Counted from the stretch's first letter, positions 1 to 6,990 are shown. The stretch is DNA of 8,501 nucleotides from Acidobacteriaceae bacterium (GCA_003156495.1 PMHC01000277.1:7418-15918), one strand, 5' to 3'. Program-made: numbers and translations. Notes: generated by a model not told the origin, from the sequence alone.

Positions 1-1094
1 ACGCACAGCCAATCCTGAGCCTGCTCGCAAAGGATCTGCACGCCAGCGACCGCGCCGTGGGCATGATTCCTACCATGACACAACTGGGCTATGCGTTGGG
101 AATCCTTCTGCTGAGCCCCTTGGGCGATCGGCATGACCGCCGCACGATCATCCTGGCAAAGACGGTGCTGCTCTCTCTCGCGCTCGTGATCTGCGCCATG
201 GCGCGGGACATTGGATTCATGCTGGCGGCAAGCCTGTTGATGGGCATCACCGCCACGCTTGCGCAGGATATTGTCCCGGCTGCTGCGCATCTGGCTCCGC
301 AACAGAGCCAGGGCAAAGTCGTCGGAACGGTCATGACTGGCTTACTGCTGGGGATTCTTCTCTCGCGCGTAGCAAGTGGCGTGGTTGCTGAGCAATTCGG
401 ATGGCGTATTGTTTATGCTGCCGCCGCACTGTCGATTGCGCTCTTTGGCGTTTTGGCTTGGTGGCGTCTGCCTCGCTTCGTCGCATCGACGCAGCTTTCC
501 TATGCGTCTTTGCTCGGTTCGATGCAAAAGCTGTGGCGCGAGCAGCCTGCGCTGCGCCAAGCTTCGTATGCGCAAGGTCTGCTGTCGATGGGCTTCAGCG
601 CCTTTTGGACGACGCTGGCTTTGATGCTGCATCACAGCTTTCATCTGGAGAGTTCCGTGGCCGGAGCCTTTGGATTTGCCGGCGCGGCTGGCTCCATTGC
701 TGCGCCACTGGCCGGACACATGGCGGATCGTCGCACTCCCAGTCTGGTTGCCCGCATGGGCTGCGGTATCGCGGCAATCTCCTTTGCCACGATGAGCCTT
801 GAGGGATTCTTTTCGCGGCACGCGCAACTGATTCTGCTGGCTATTATTGCCGTCGGTTTCGATTTTGGAGTGCAAAGTTCGCTGGTTGCGCATCAAACAA
901 TTGTTTTCGGGATTGCTCCCGAGGCACGCAGCCGTGCCAATGCTCTGCTCGTAACCTGCATGTTCTTAGGAATGGCTGTGGGATCGGTACTCGGCAGCAT
1001 GGCGCTGGCACGTTGGAGCTGGATGGGCGTGACCGCCTTTGCTACCACAACGTCCGTAGGTGCGTTTTGCGTACGTCTGGGACGAGTCAATTAA
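1..1094 (+). CDS. MFS transporter, 5'-truncated by window edge
   Basis: This is a major facilitator superfamily permease, probably a proton-coupled exporter of drugs or metabolites in the inner membrane. The reading frame is open from base 3, so the start codon lies left of the window; about 363 residues are visible against roughly 390-410 usual for the family. The open upstream codons read AQPILSLLAKDLHAS, the typical end of the first helix and its following loop. TQLGYALGILLLSPLGDR followed by HDRR matches the helix 2 / loop 2-3 signature (motif A). A weaker second-half copy is GHMADRR. Hydrophobic segments alternate to the end, and the C-terminus finishes naturally after a last helix with a short RLGRVN tail, so the 3' end looks intact. 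It is convergent with the IS630 remnant, whose transposase stop is 30 bp away. The substrate cannot be read from the sequence. Confidence 0.9.
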   Translation, partial: AQPILSLLAKDLHASDRAVGMIPTMTQLGYALGILLLSPLGDRHDRRTIILAKTVLLSLALVICAMARDIGFMLAASLLMGITATLAQDIVPAAAHLAPQQSQGKVVGTVMTGLLLGILLSRVASGVVAEQFGWRIVYAAAALSIALFGVLAWWRLPRFVASTQLSYASLLGSMQKLWREQPALRQASYAQGLLSMGFSAFWTTLALMLHHSFHLESSVAGAFGFAGAAGSIAAPLAGHMADRRTPSLVARMGCGIAAISFATMSLEGFFSRHAQLILLAIIAVGFDFGVQSSLVAHQTIVFGIAPEARSRANALLVTCMFLGMAVGSVLGSMALARWSWMGVTAFATTTSVGAFCVRLGRVN

Positions 1095-1123
1095 TGGGAT
1101 GACCCGGCATCGAAGGATTGCGA

Positions 1124-1639
1124 TCAGGCGGCATAGAGAACGTTCTTTTGCAGGGAGTAACTTTCAACTCGCTCGGGCTGTTTTTGGATGCTGCGCAGGG
1201 CTCCGATGGCAGTGCGCGTCAGAGCCGTTTTCCTCCTCGGCGGCGCAGCTTTGGTCGCACGCTGTTTGAGGTCCGCGTTGAGTAGTTCGTCCGGGTTTAA
1301 CTCCGGCGAATAACTGGGAAGATAGAAGACCTCGATCTGGTCTGTGTGTTCAGCTAGCCACTGCTTGACCGGTTTCGAGTGATGAACGCGCAGGTTGTCG
1401 AGGACCAGGAAGATCTTCTGTTCTCGGTTGCTGATCAGACGCGCCATAAAGCCGATCAGTATCCGCGCGTTGAGAGCGCCCGAGAAGACCTTCCAGCGCA
1501 TCTGTCCCTTATTGGTCACGGCCGAAATCACACTCAGCTTTTCACGATTCACATTGGCAAGAACCACCGGCGTCTGACCTTTTGGCGCGTAGCCGCGGCC
1601 GCGTACGTCATCCGAGCGCAGGCCAGTCTCATCGCCCAC
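1124..1639 (-). mobile_element. IS630 DDE domain, still-open segment of the remnant
   Basis: This is the part of the IS630 remnant that remains a continuous reading frame, nominally starting at a GTG at 1637-1639. That GTG is an artefact of the frame break and not a genuine start: the first residues, GDET, carry the first catalytic Asp and normally lie deep inside the protein. The C-terminus ends KNVLYAA before a TGA. A product from this frame alone would lack the helix-turn-helix DNA-binding domain. Confidence 0.7.
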
Positions 1640-1975
1640 TGAACCTCAGCCCCCTCATACTTCGCACGTTTGGCGATCTTTGGATATTGTTCTTTCACCC
1701 ACTTCTGAACGACTTCAAGCGACTACTTATAGGCTTTCTTGAGTGGCCGCTGCGGCATAAATCCCCACCGCACGTACCGCCGGCCGTATGCCCAAGCGAC
1801 GTTCGATCAGGCCGGTTAATGCCAACCGGTCCAGGCCAGCGAGCCTGTTTTGACGTCTGTCCAGGACGGTTTCGACTTCGGGAAGAGTGCAGTCGGTTTC
1901 GCTTCAGTGTCACGACGGGGCATGCCCACATTGTATGTGCCCGTGATGAGAGCACCTTGATGGCGACGCCATAAC
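1124..1975 (-). pseudogene. IS630-family transposase, degenerate
   Basis: This is a broken DDE transposase of the IS630/Tc1-mariner group. The C-terminal catalytic part (1124-1639) is open for 171 codons and keeps the expected acidic residues in order: GDETGLRSDD, FLVLDNLRVHHSKP and LPSYSPELNPDELLNADLK. Upstream the homology continues in other frames. KIAKRAKYEGAEVQW ends where the frame changes at 1635-1637, where family members would have four Gs on the coding strand and this copy has three. KKAYK then meets an in-frame TAG at 1723-1725. Before it come YVRWGFMPQRP and, in another frame, LIERRLGIRPAVRAVG (about 1755-1812). Further up, only weak family-like stretches remain (AWTG near 1830, and WRR..GALITG..NVGMPRR around 1920-1971), so the right boundary is approximate. 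No terminal inverted repeats or target duplication were found. The copy should not make a functional transposase unless the lesions are sequencing errors. Confidence 0.85.
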
Positions 1976-2155
1976 AAAGGTCGTGCCGGAGGTGCGAGCC
2001 AGAACGGGGAACCTGCACGCATTCCGCAAGACCGGCAAGCGCATGCTGGTTGCCGGGAAGGAAGGTGTGGACGGCCTACGCAGCCAGTTGGAGAATTCTA
2101 CTGACGGTCGCCGACCGGTAACCACAAGCGAGATGGCAAAGGACAATCGGAGTCG
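1976..2155. other. Unassigned stretch between IS remnant and NIPSNAP gene
   Basis: No recognisable gene was found here on either strand. A plus-strand frame from a GTG at 1983 stays open to 2231 and includes RTGNLHAFRKTGKRML, but it has no visible ribosome binding site, matches no family I know and runs antisense into the NIPSNAP gene. The stretch could hold the eroded N-terminus and end of the IS630 element, judged only from the expected length of the transposase, or unrelated debris. Confidence 0.4.
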
Positions 2156-2776
2156 TCAACGAAGCGGAGAGGAGTCCTCCGACAAGGCGATTGTGGATGT
2201 TGCTTCAAGGATCTGCTCGGGACCGCCTTGAGGTGGCCAAAGACCGGCGGCGTAGAACTTCGCGCGGAGCGCCGCGCGTTCTTCCAGACTCTCGAAACCC
2301 CAGATATGCGTGATCCGCGGCGGCCCGTCCAGCGCGTACATGTTAATTGCGAGATGACTGGTGTACTCACGGGCCGGTTCGATTGCCTTTTTCCAACCGG
2401 CAAGCGTTGGCGGCAAGCCGCCCGGTTTTAGATGATAGGTGCGGAACTCATAGATGCCGCCCATATGTCTGGGTTGCACGGGAGGAAGAAAGGGGAATGG
2501 AACATAACTATCCATGCTCAACGCGGTTACAACACCACCAGCATGGAATGGATCACCGCTCAAGAGCGCACGGCGACGCTCGGCCGCCAACTCTTCCGCG
2601 GTCTCAAAGCCACGCAACAGCAACAGCCGCCCGAGTTGACCGATCTCGGTTCGCCAGCATCCGAGAAGCTCGCCTGCCGCACCGTCCTCGCTTACAAAAG
2701 CGAGAGCGCCGCCCGACACCTTGGGAACGGACAAGATTGGGCAAGAGAGGGTCGTGAGTTCGTAGAAAGAGTGCAT
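2156..2776 (-). CDS. NIPSNAP-family protein
   Basis: This 206-residue protein carries a NIPSNAP domain (dimeric alpha/beta-barrel fold, related to small monooxygenase-like ferredoxin folds). The C-terminal half (residues ~107-200) is clear: GGIYEFRTYHLKPGGLP, then a W-containing helix (AGWKKAIEP), then ITHIWGFESLEERAALRAKF, the usual pattern. The N-terminal half (residues 3-95: FYELTTLSCP, LLLLRGFETAEELAAER) looks like a second, diverged copy, giving the two-domain arrangement common in bacteria. I chose ATG 2776 because GGAGG lies four bases upstream on the coding strand. The frame is open upstream to 2923, but that part reads as non-coding, with a C8 tract and AT-rich promoter-like sequence. 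There is no signal peptide, so it is probably cytoplasmic. Its substrate or function is unknown; bacterial members are mostly uncharacterised. It is divergent from the M13 peptidase and stands alone. Confidence 0.85.
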   Translation of the reverse strand: MHSFYELTTLSCPILSVPKVSGGALAFVSEDGAAGELLGCWRTEIGQLGRLLLLRGFETAEELAAERRRALLSGDPFHAGGVVTALSMDSYVPFPFLPPVQPRHMGGIYEFRTYHLKPGGLPPTLAGWKKAIEPAREYTSHLAINMYALDGPPRITHIWGFESLEERAALRAKFYAAGLWPPQGGPEQILEATSTIALSEDSSPLR

Positions 2777-2856
2777 AAAACCTCCACCAGCTGCTAATGT
2801 AACCGAAAGGTATAGCATTGATAAAATTAATATTGGCTTGGACCGTCCCCCCCCAC
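2777..2856 (-). promoter_or_regulatory. Leader and likely promoter of NIPSNAP gene, with C8 tract
   Basis: The coding strand ends with GGTGGAGG and four Ts before the ATG, a strong Shine-Dalgarno. About 30 bases further up, an AT-rich block contains TATACC, a plausible -10 hexamer; no good -35 is seen at 17 bases. A run of eight Cs (2847-2854, plus strand) sits just beyond the AT-rich block, a position where a length change could alter promoter geometry. The promoter call is an inference from composition. Confidence 0.4.
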
Positions 2857-2963
2857 TCGGTGTCCGTACACGTCCTTTCCGTATAAATGGTGACGAAAAG
2901 TTTCCCAGGTAGTTGCACTGCACAGAATCTCACGGAACCGCATCGAAGTCTTGACTGACCTTA

Positions 2964-2982
2964 AGTAAATAAATAATTTACT
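2964..2982. promoter_or_regulatory. AT-rich 7-bp inverted repeat (possible operator or promoter element)
   Basis: AGTAAAT at 2964-2970 and ATTTACT at 2976-2982 are perfect inverted copies around a 5-base AAATA centre. They stand out in a high-GC background in the divergent intergenic region. TTGACT at 2951-2956 with TAATTT at 2974-2979 (17-base spacer) would make a weak plus-strand promoter overlapping the palindrome and pointing to the M13 gene. The arms end only five bases from the stop codon of the minus-strand 44-codon ORF, so a weak transcript-end hairpin is an alternative. Confidence 0.35.
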
Positions 2983-2986
2983 GGAT

Positions 2987-3121
2987 TTAGAATTTATGCG
3001 TAGAGGTCTTCAACTCCGGCGAGACGCGCACGTGAACGTCCTGGGCCAAAACATCATTCCACGAGCTGGTCAGAATGAGCCCGGCCCAAAGAACGGCGAC
3101 GATCGGCAGCGAATTTCGCAT
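2987..3121 (-). CDS. Short ORF: signal peptide plus stub, probable gene remnant
   Basis: An ATG at 3119-3121 opens a 44-codon frame. It starts MRNSLPIVAVLWAGLILT and continues to SSWNDVLAQ/DVHVRVSPELK, ending at TAA 2987. The first part has the form of a Sec signal peptide: a single Arg, a hydrophobic core, and a small-residue cleavage site near VLAQ. Third codon positions are mostly G or C, as in the other genes, and the likely coding sequence stops at the edge of the AT-rich patch. The mature part would be only about 17 residues, so I think this is the 5' end of a lost secreted-protein gene and not a complete peptide gene. The ribosome binding site is weak (GAGA about 12 bases upstream). 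It could also be chance. No family is recognised from so short a stub. Confidence 0.4.
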   Translation of the reverse strand: MRNSLPIVAVLWAGLILTSSWNDVLAQDVHVRVSPELKTSTHKF

Positions 3122-3219
3122 GGAGCCATTTTCTCGCGAATCGACGGCTGCAAACGCAAAAAAACTGCGTCAATCGCGTGACGGCGGCGCCTCTGTTGCC
3201 GTATGTATTATTCATGTGC

Positions 3220-5304
3220 ATGAAATCATTTTTTTTGACTCCCCTTTTGTTTTTGACCGCCGGCAGCCTGCTCGGTCAGGCCCCCGCCGCTCCGCAATCC
3301 GACGACACGCACCCGGCTCCGCCGCCGGAGGTGCACAGCTTCGACGCCTCGGCGATGGATACGAGTGCCGATCCCTGCGTGGATTTTTACCAATACACCT
3401 GCGGCAACTGGAACAAGGCCAACCCGATTCCCGCCGACCAAACCCGCTGGGGACGCTCGTTTTCTCAGGTGCATTTGCGTAATCAGTACCTGCTATGGCA
3501 GGAGCTGGACGCGGCGGCGAAGGCTCCGCAGTCGCCACTGCAAAAGCAGTTCGGCGACTTCTACGCCGCCTGCATGGATACGGCCACGATTGAAAAGCTC
3601 GGTCTGACGCCGATTCAGCAAGCCTGGAAGCAGATCGACGGGCTAAAGAGCACGCGCGAGCTGCCGGCGTTGATGAGCTGGCTGGAGAATCACGGCACGC
3701 CCGACGGATTTTTCGAGTTCGGCGTTTCGCAGGACGCGAAAGACTCATCCAAGCAAATCGCCGAAATCGACCAGGGCGGCCTCTCGCTGCCCGACCGCGA
3801 CTACTATCTCGACCCGTCGCCGCGCTTTGTTCAGATTCGCGCCGCTTATCTCGAACACGTCAAAAAAATGTTCGTGCTGGCTGGCGACAGACCCGAGCAG
3901 GCCGGCAAAGAGGCCGCCGCCGTGGTCGAAATCGAAACCGCGCTGGCCAAGGCATCCATGAGCCGTACCGAGATGCGCGACCCGCAGAAAACTTACCACA
4001 TCTTCACGGTAACCGACTTCCAGAAAACGACGCCCGAGTTCAACTGGGCGACCTACTTTGGCGCAATCGGCATCGGCCACTTCGATACCCTCAACGTCGG
4101 CATGCCGGAGTTTTTCACCAGCCTCGACGCGCTGCTCAAAAATCAGCCCGTAGCGGCCTGGAAGAGCTATCTGCGCTGGCACGCGCTGCACGGACAGGCC
4201 AGCGAACTGCCCAAGGCTTTCTTCGATGAGAACTTCGCCTTCTTCGCCAAGACGCTCGGCGGGCAACAGCTTCCGCAGCCGCGCTGGAAGCGGTGCACGG
4301 GCGCGGCCGATGGAGCTCTGGGCGAGGCCGTGGGCCAGGACTGGGTGAGAAAGAACTTTCCGCCCGCCGCCAAGCAGAGCATGGACAAGCTGGTGGCCGC
4401 GCTCGAAAAATCGCTGGGCGAAGACATCCAGACGCTGCCTTGGATGAGCGAGGAGACGCGGAAGGCCGCCGAGATCAAGCTGGCGGCGATCCGCAACAAG
4501 ATCGGCTACCCGGAAAAGTGGCGCGACTATTCGAGCGTAAAGGTGGATCGCGAACAGTACATTGAAAATCTGCACCAGAGCGCCGTCTACGAGCGCAATT
4601 ACAACTACGCTAAGCTGGGCAAGCCGGTCGACGAAAAAGAGTGGGGCATGACGCCGCCGACGGTCAACGCCTATTACGATCCGTCGTTCAACGACATCAA
4701 CTTCCCGGCCGGTATCTTGCAGCCGCCATTTTTCGATTTCACCATCGATCCGGCGGTCAACTATGGCGCCATCGGCATGGTCATCGGACATGAGATGACG
4801 CACGGCTTCGACGACGAAGGCTCGCAGTTCGACGCACAGGGCAACATGCGCGAGTGGTGGACGGCAGCCGACCGCAAAGCCTTCACCGAGCGCACCGATT
4901 GCGTAGCCGACGAGTACAGCGGCTTTGAGGCCGCTCCGGCCGAAGGCGAGAACAAGGCGGTCTTTTTGAATGGCCGGCTGACACTGGGCGAAAACACGGC
5001 CGACAACGGTGGATTGCGCATCGCCTATACGGCACTGGAAGAGGCGCTGGCCGCCGAGCACAAGAGCCTCAACGACAAGGTCGGCGGCTTTACCGAGGCG
5101 CAGCGCTACTTTATCGGCTTTGCGCAGGTCTGGTGCGAAAACCGCACCGATCAGGCGGCGCGGCAGTCGGCGCTGATCGATCCCCACTCGTCGGGGCGCT
5201 GGCGCGTCAACGGCACGGTGCAAAACTTCGACGCTTTCGCCAAAGCCTTCGCCTGCAAGCAGGGCCAGCCCTTGGCGCCGGCAAAATCCTGCCGCGTCTG
5301 GTAA
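3220..5304 (+). CDS. Secreted M13-family zinc metallopeptidase (neprilysin-like)
   Basis: This complete M13 endopeptidase of 694 residues (numbered from 3220) would cleave oligopeptides outside the cytoplasmic membrane. A signal peptide, MKSFFLTPLLFLTAGSLLGQ, is followed by a Pro/Ala linker. The N-terminal M13 domain starts with DPCVDFYQYTCGNW (C53, C61) and IPADQTRWG. The catalytic domain has the substrate-binding N483-A-Y-Y, zinc motif H524-E525-M-T-H528, third ligand E591 with D595 in ENTADNGG, H656 and R662 in DPHSSGRWR, and the usual C-terminal CRVW. All key residues of the family are present, so it should be active. The start is uncertain: GTG 3178, ATG 3214 and ATG 3220 are in frame and none has a good Shine-Dalgarno. 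I chose 3220 because it gives the most typical signal peptide, with Lys at position 2. No partner gene is adjacent; the next gene begins 267 bp downstream. Confidence 0.95.
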   Translation: MKSFFLTPLLFLTAGSLLGQAPAAPQSDDTHPAPPPEVHSFDASAMDTSADPCVDFYQYTCGNWNKANPIPADQTRWGRSFSQVHLRNQYLLWQELDAAAKAPQSPLQKQFGDFYAACMDTATIEKLGLTPIQQAWKQIDGLKSTRELPALMSWLENHGTPDGFFEFGVSQDAKDSSKQIAEIDQGGLSLPDRDYYLDPSPRFVQIRAAYLEHVKKMFVLAGDRPEQAGKEAAAVVEIETALAKASMSRTEMRDPQKTYHIFTVTDFQKTTPEFNWATYFGAIGIGHFDTLNVGMPEFFTSLDALLKNQPVAAWKSYLRWHALHGQASELPKAFFDENFAFFAKTLGGQQLPQPRWKRCTGAADGALGEAVGQDWVRKNFPPAAKQSMDKLVAALEKSLGEDIQTLPWMSEETRKAAEIKLAAIRNKIGYPEKWRDYSSVKVDREQYIENLHQSAVYERNYNYAKLGKPVDEKEWGMTPPTVNAYYDPSFNDINFPAGILQPPFFDFTIDPAVNYGAIGMVIGHEMTHGFDDEGSQFDAQGNMREWWTAADRKAFTERTDCVADEYSGFEAAPAEGENKAVFLNGRLTLGENTADNGGLRIAYTALEEALAAEHKSLNDKVGGFTEAQRYFIGFAQVWCENRTDQAARQSALIDPHSSGRWRVNGTVQNFDAFAKAFACKQGQPLAPAKSCRVW

Positions 5305-5321
5305 CCTGCGGAAGCGTGGTA

Positions 5322-5345
5322 TTTCAGGCAAAAACGCGCCTGAAA
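5322..5345 (+). terminator. Hairpin after M13 gene
   Basis: TTTCAGGC (5322-5329) and GCCTGAAA (5338-5345) are a perfect 8-bp inverted repeat with an 8-base loop, 18 bases after the peptidase stop codon. No T tract follows on the plus strand, so it is not a classical intrinsic terminator. It could slow transcription or protect the mRNA 3' end. Confidence 0.5.
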
Positions 5346-5381
5346 CGCTGACCAAAACTACGCGGCAAACGTCTATATCGT

Positions 5382-5417
5382 GATAGCGCCTAGAAGCCGG
5401 GGGGGGCGGGCGCTATC
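5382..5417. repeat. 9-bp inverted repeat with G8 loop
   Basis: GATAGCGCC (5382-5390) and GGCGCTATC (5409-5417) are perfect inverted copies around an 18-base centre that contains eight consecutive Gs (5399-5406). It lies about 40 bases upstream of the promoter-like sequence of the first lipoprotein gene. It may be a REP-like hairpin, a second terminator for the peptidase, or a protein-binding site; sequence alone does not decide. Confidence 0.5.
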
Positions 5418-5454
5418 CTGAAAAGACAGGTTTCTCTTAGTTCGCGTTTGCGGC

Positions 5455-5484
5455 TAGGCACAACCTGCCCTTGCCTTTTACAAT
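5455..5484 (+). promoter_or_regulatory. Probable promoter of first propeller lipoprotein gene
   Basis: TACAAT (5479-5484), preceded by CTTT, is a good -10 hexamer. A poor -35 (TAGGCA) lies 18 bases upstream. The whole 30-base segment aligns without gaps to 8403-8432 upstream of the next array member: the last ten bases of each are identical and the rest are partly conserved. Conservation between duplicated loci supports it being functional. The distance from the -10 to the start codon is 87 bases. Confidence 0.55.
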
Positions 5485-5560
5485 GCATCAGGGATTGTAG
5501 TCCCAACCAGAGCACTGCTCGGAAACGACCAAACTTGGCGGCACAACGCCTGACCAGGAT

Positions 5561-5571
5561 GAAGGAATCGC
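5561..5571 (+). promoter_or_regulatory. Ribosome binding segment of first array gene
   Basis: GAAGGAATCGC immediately precedes the ATG. The same 11-base form recurs before the second gene (GAAAGATGCGC, 7106-7116) and at the right edge (GAAGGAAGCGC, 8489-8499), always ending directly at the start codon, which fixes the starts of the array genes. Confidence 0.7.
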
Positions 5572-6927
5572 ATGAAGTTCAAGAAATTCGGCAAGGCGCT
5601 TGCGATTGGCGCTCTTTCGGCGGCCATCGTATTTGGCATGACGTCTTGCGTTGAGAGTTATACGGTTGGCTTCTTGTATGTAACGGGAACCGTCACCGCC
5701 TCGTCCGGGAACAGCGGCATCATCTCCGGCTATCGGATCGACCACAACGTCGGTACGCTGGCCCCCATTGACGGCCTGCCAGTCTCTACGGGCGGCGCCA
5801 ACCCGGTCCGCGCCGTCCTGACTCTTGGTAGCCGCTTCCTTTATGTTCTCAATCGCGGCGTGAACAACGCCGGCAACGGCAGTTGCTATGGCGTAGGCAG
5901 CGCCGAGTGCCAGAACGCCAACATCACCGAGTTCGCGGTCGGCGGAAACGGCATCCTCACTGCCCAGGAGACCTTTTACACCCAGGGCATCAATCCTTTC
6001 CGCATGACCGGCGACAGCTCCGGAAACTACCTCTACGTGCTCGACCATGACGCCCCGAACAATTCCGACTGCTCCCTGGCCCTGGGTCCCAATGCCGCCA
6101 CCTGCGGCGACATAACGGCCTTCCTGGTCAATCAGACCACCGGCCGGCTCTCTCTGATCGTCAACGCCCAGCTTACGGCGGCCAACGGCGCGGCCCTGCC
6201 CTACTTCCCGGTCCCCGCCAATCCCGTCGACTTCTCGCTGTCCTCCGGATACGTCCTGACTCTCAGCGGAACGGCCCCAGCCACCAGTTACCCCTACACC
6301 GGCGGCTCCTCGGTCTTCCCCTACACCTACAGTTCCACCAGTGGCCAGTTGACCATCAACCAGAACAGCGCCCAGCCGCTCGGCATCGCGCAGGGTACGG
6401 CCATTGCCAACGGCGGCGGGTACGTCTACGTCCTCGACAACGAACCGATCACCTACTCCGTCAGCGGCACCGCCACAACCTCGCCCAGCCAGATTTTGCC
6501 CTTCTCCCTCGGCTCCGGTGGCGCCCTGCAGGCTCAGACCGGCGGCAGCGTTCCCGATGATCCCACCCTCGCCAATCCGATCCAACTGCTGGTGGAATCC
6601 AAGGGCAAGTTCCTCTATGTAGCCAACCAGGGGAACAACACCCAGGGAACCAATGCGCAGAGCGGTCTCGCCGGTTATGTCATCGACCCCACCACCCACC
6701 AGCTCAGTTTCATCGCCGGTGAACCCTTCGGCTCCGGTGCCGGTCCTCAGTGTCTCCTCGAGGATCCCTCCGACCAGTACATTTACTCGGCCGACTTCAA
6801 CGATTCCAGCGTCACCGGCCGGGTGGTTGATCCCAACTCCGGCGTGCTCAACAATTTGCGCGTCACCAGCGCCGTTTCGATCCAGGGACCGGCCACATGG
6901 TGTCTGGTAGACGGGCGCACCAGCTAA
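5572..6927 (+). CDS. Lipoprotein, beta-propeller (lactonase/YVTN-like) family, member 1
   Basis: This 451-residue predicted lipoprotein has a basic start (MKFKKFGK), a hydrophobic core, and a lipobox-like FGMTSC with the lipidated Cys at residue 26. The rest is built of beta-propeller blades recognisable by recurring aromatic-Tyr-Val strands followed by Asn or Asp: FLYV at 34 and 89, YLYV at 153, YVYV at 284, FLYV at 347, YIYS at 403. Between them are 'I.GY.ID..TG.L' strands such as SGYRIDHNVGTL and AGYVIDPTTHQL. This is the pattern of the 6-phosphogluconolactonase-like / YVTN propeller group. Lactonase activity should not be assumed: an envelope-anchored propeller is more likely to bind a ligand or partner. 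Extra Cys pairs (105/113, 167/178, 394/444) might form disulfides. It heads a tandem array with the gene at 7117 and probably another past the right edge. Confidence 0.85.
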   Translation: MKFKKFGKALAIGALSAAIVFGMTSCVESYTVGFLYVTGTVTASSGNSGIISGYRIDHNVGTLAPIDGLPVSTGGANPVRAVLTLGSRFLYVLNRGVNNAGNGSCYGVGSAECQNANITEFAVGGNGILTAQETFYTQGINPFRMTGDSSGNYLYVLDHDAPNNSDCSLALGPNAATCGDITAFLVNQTTGRLSLIVNAQLTAANGAALPYFPVPANPVDFSLSSGYVLTLSGTAPATSYPYTGGSSVFPYTYSSTSGQLTINQNSAQPLGIAQGTAIANGGGYVYVLDNEPITYSVSGTATTSPSQILPFSLGSGGALQAQTGGSVPDDPTLANPIQLLVESKGKFLYVANQGNNTQGTNAQSGLAGYVIDPTTHQLSFIAGEPFGSGAGPQCLLEDPSDQYIYSADFNDSSVTGRVVDPNSGVLNNLRVTSAVSIQGPATWCLVDGRTS

Positions 6928-6950
6928 AGCCGCGCCGCCGGCAGTTTCTT

Positions 6951-6990
6951 CTGGGCCGGGCTTCAGCCGGTTGGCTGGTTCACGGCCCAG
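6951..6990 (+). terminator. Two-tier hairpin between lipoprotein genes
   Basis: CTGGGCCG (6951-6958) pairs perfectly with CGGCCCAG (6983-6990). Inside it, CAGCC (6964-6968) pairs with GGCTG (6973-6977) around a 4-base GGTT loop. The 40-base structure starts 23 bases after the stop codon of the first lipoprotein gene. No T tract follows, so it may be an attenuating or mRNA-protecting structure instead of a strong terminator. Confidence 0.45.

Noticed and set aside
1379..1642. Plus-strand ORFs within the IS630 region
   Set aside because: They are antisense to a clear DDE transposase domain and resemble no protein.
2777..2923. N-terminal extension of the NIPSNAP frame to 2923
   Set aside because: The internal ATG at 2776 has a strong Shine-Dalgarno. 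The extension spans a C8 tract and AT-rich promoter-like DNA and adds no family-like residues.
2996..3181. 61-codon plus-strand ORF before the M13 gene
   Set aside because: Its composition is not coding-like, and it is antisense to the more convincing signal-peptide stub.
3745..5355. 536-codon minus-strand ORF opposite the M13 gene
   Set aside because: It lies antisense to an unmistakable peptidase. Open antisense frames are expected in high-GC genes with G/C third positions, and it has no recognisable domain.
5488..6699. 403-codon minus-strand ORF opposite lipoprotein member 1
   Set aside because: It is a composition-driven shadow rich in Gly, Val, Asp and Arg, with no family resemblance.
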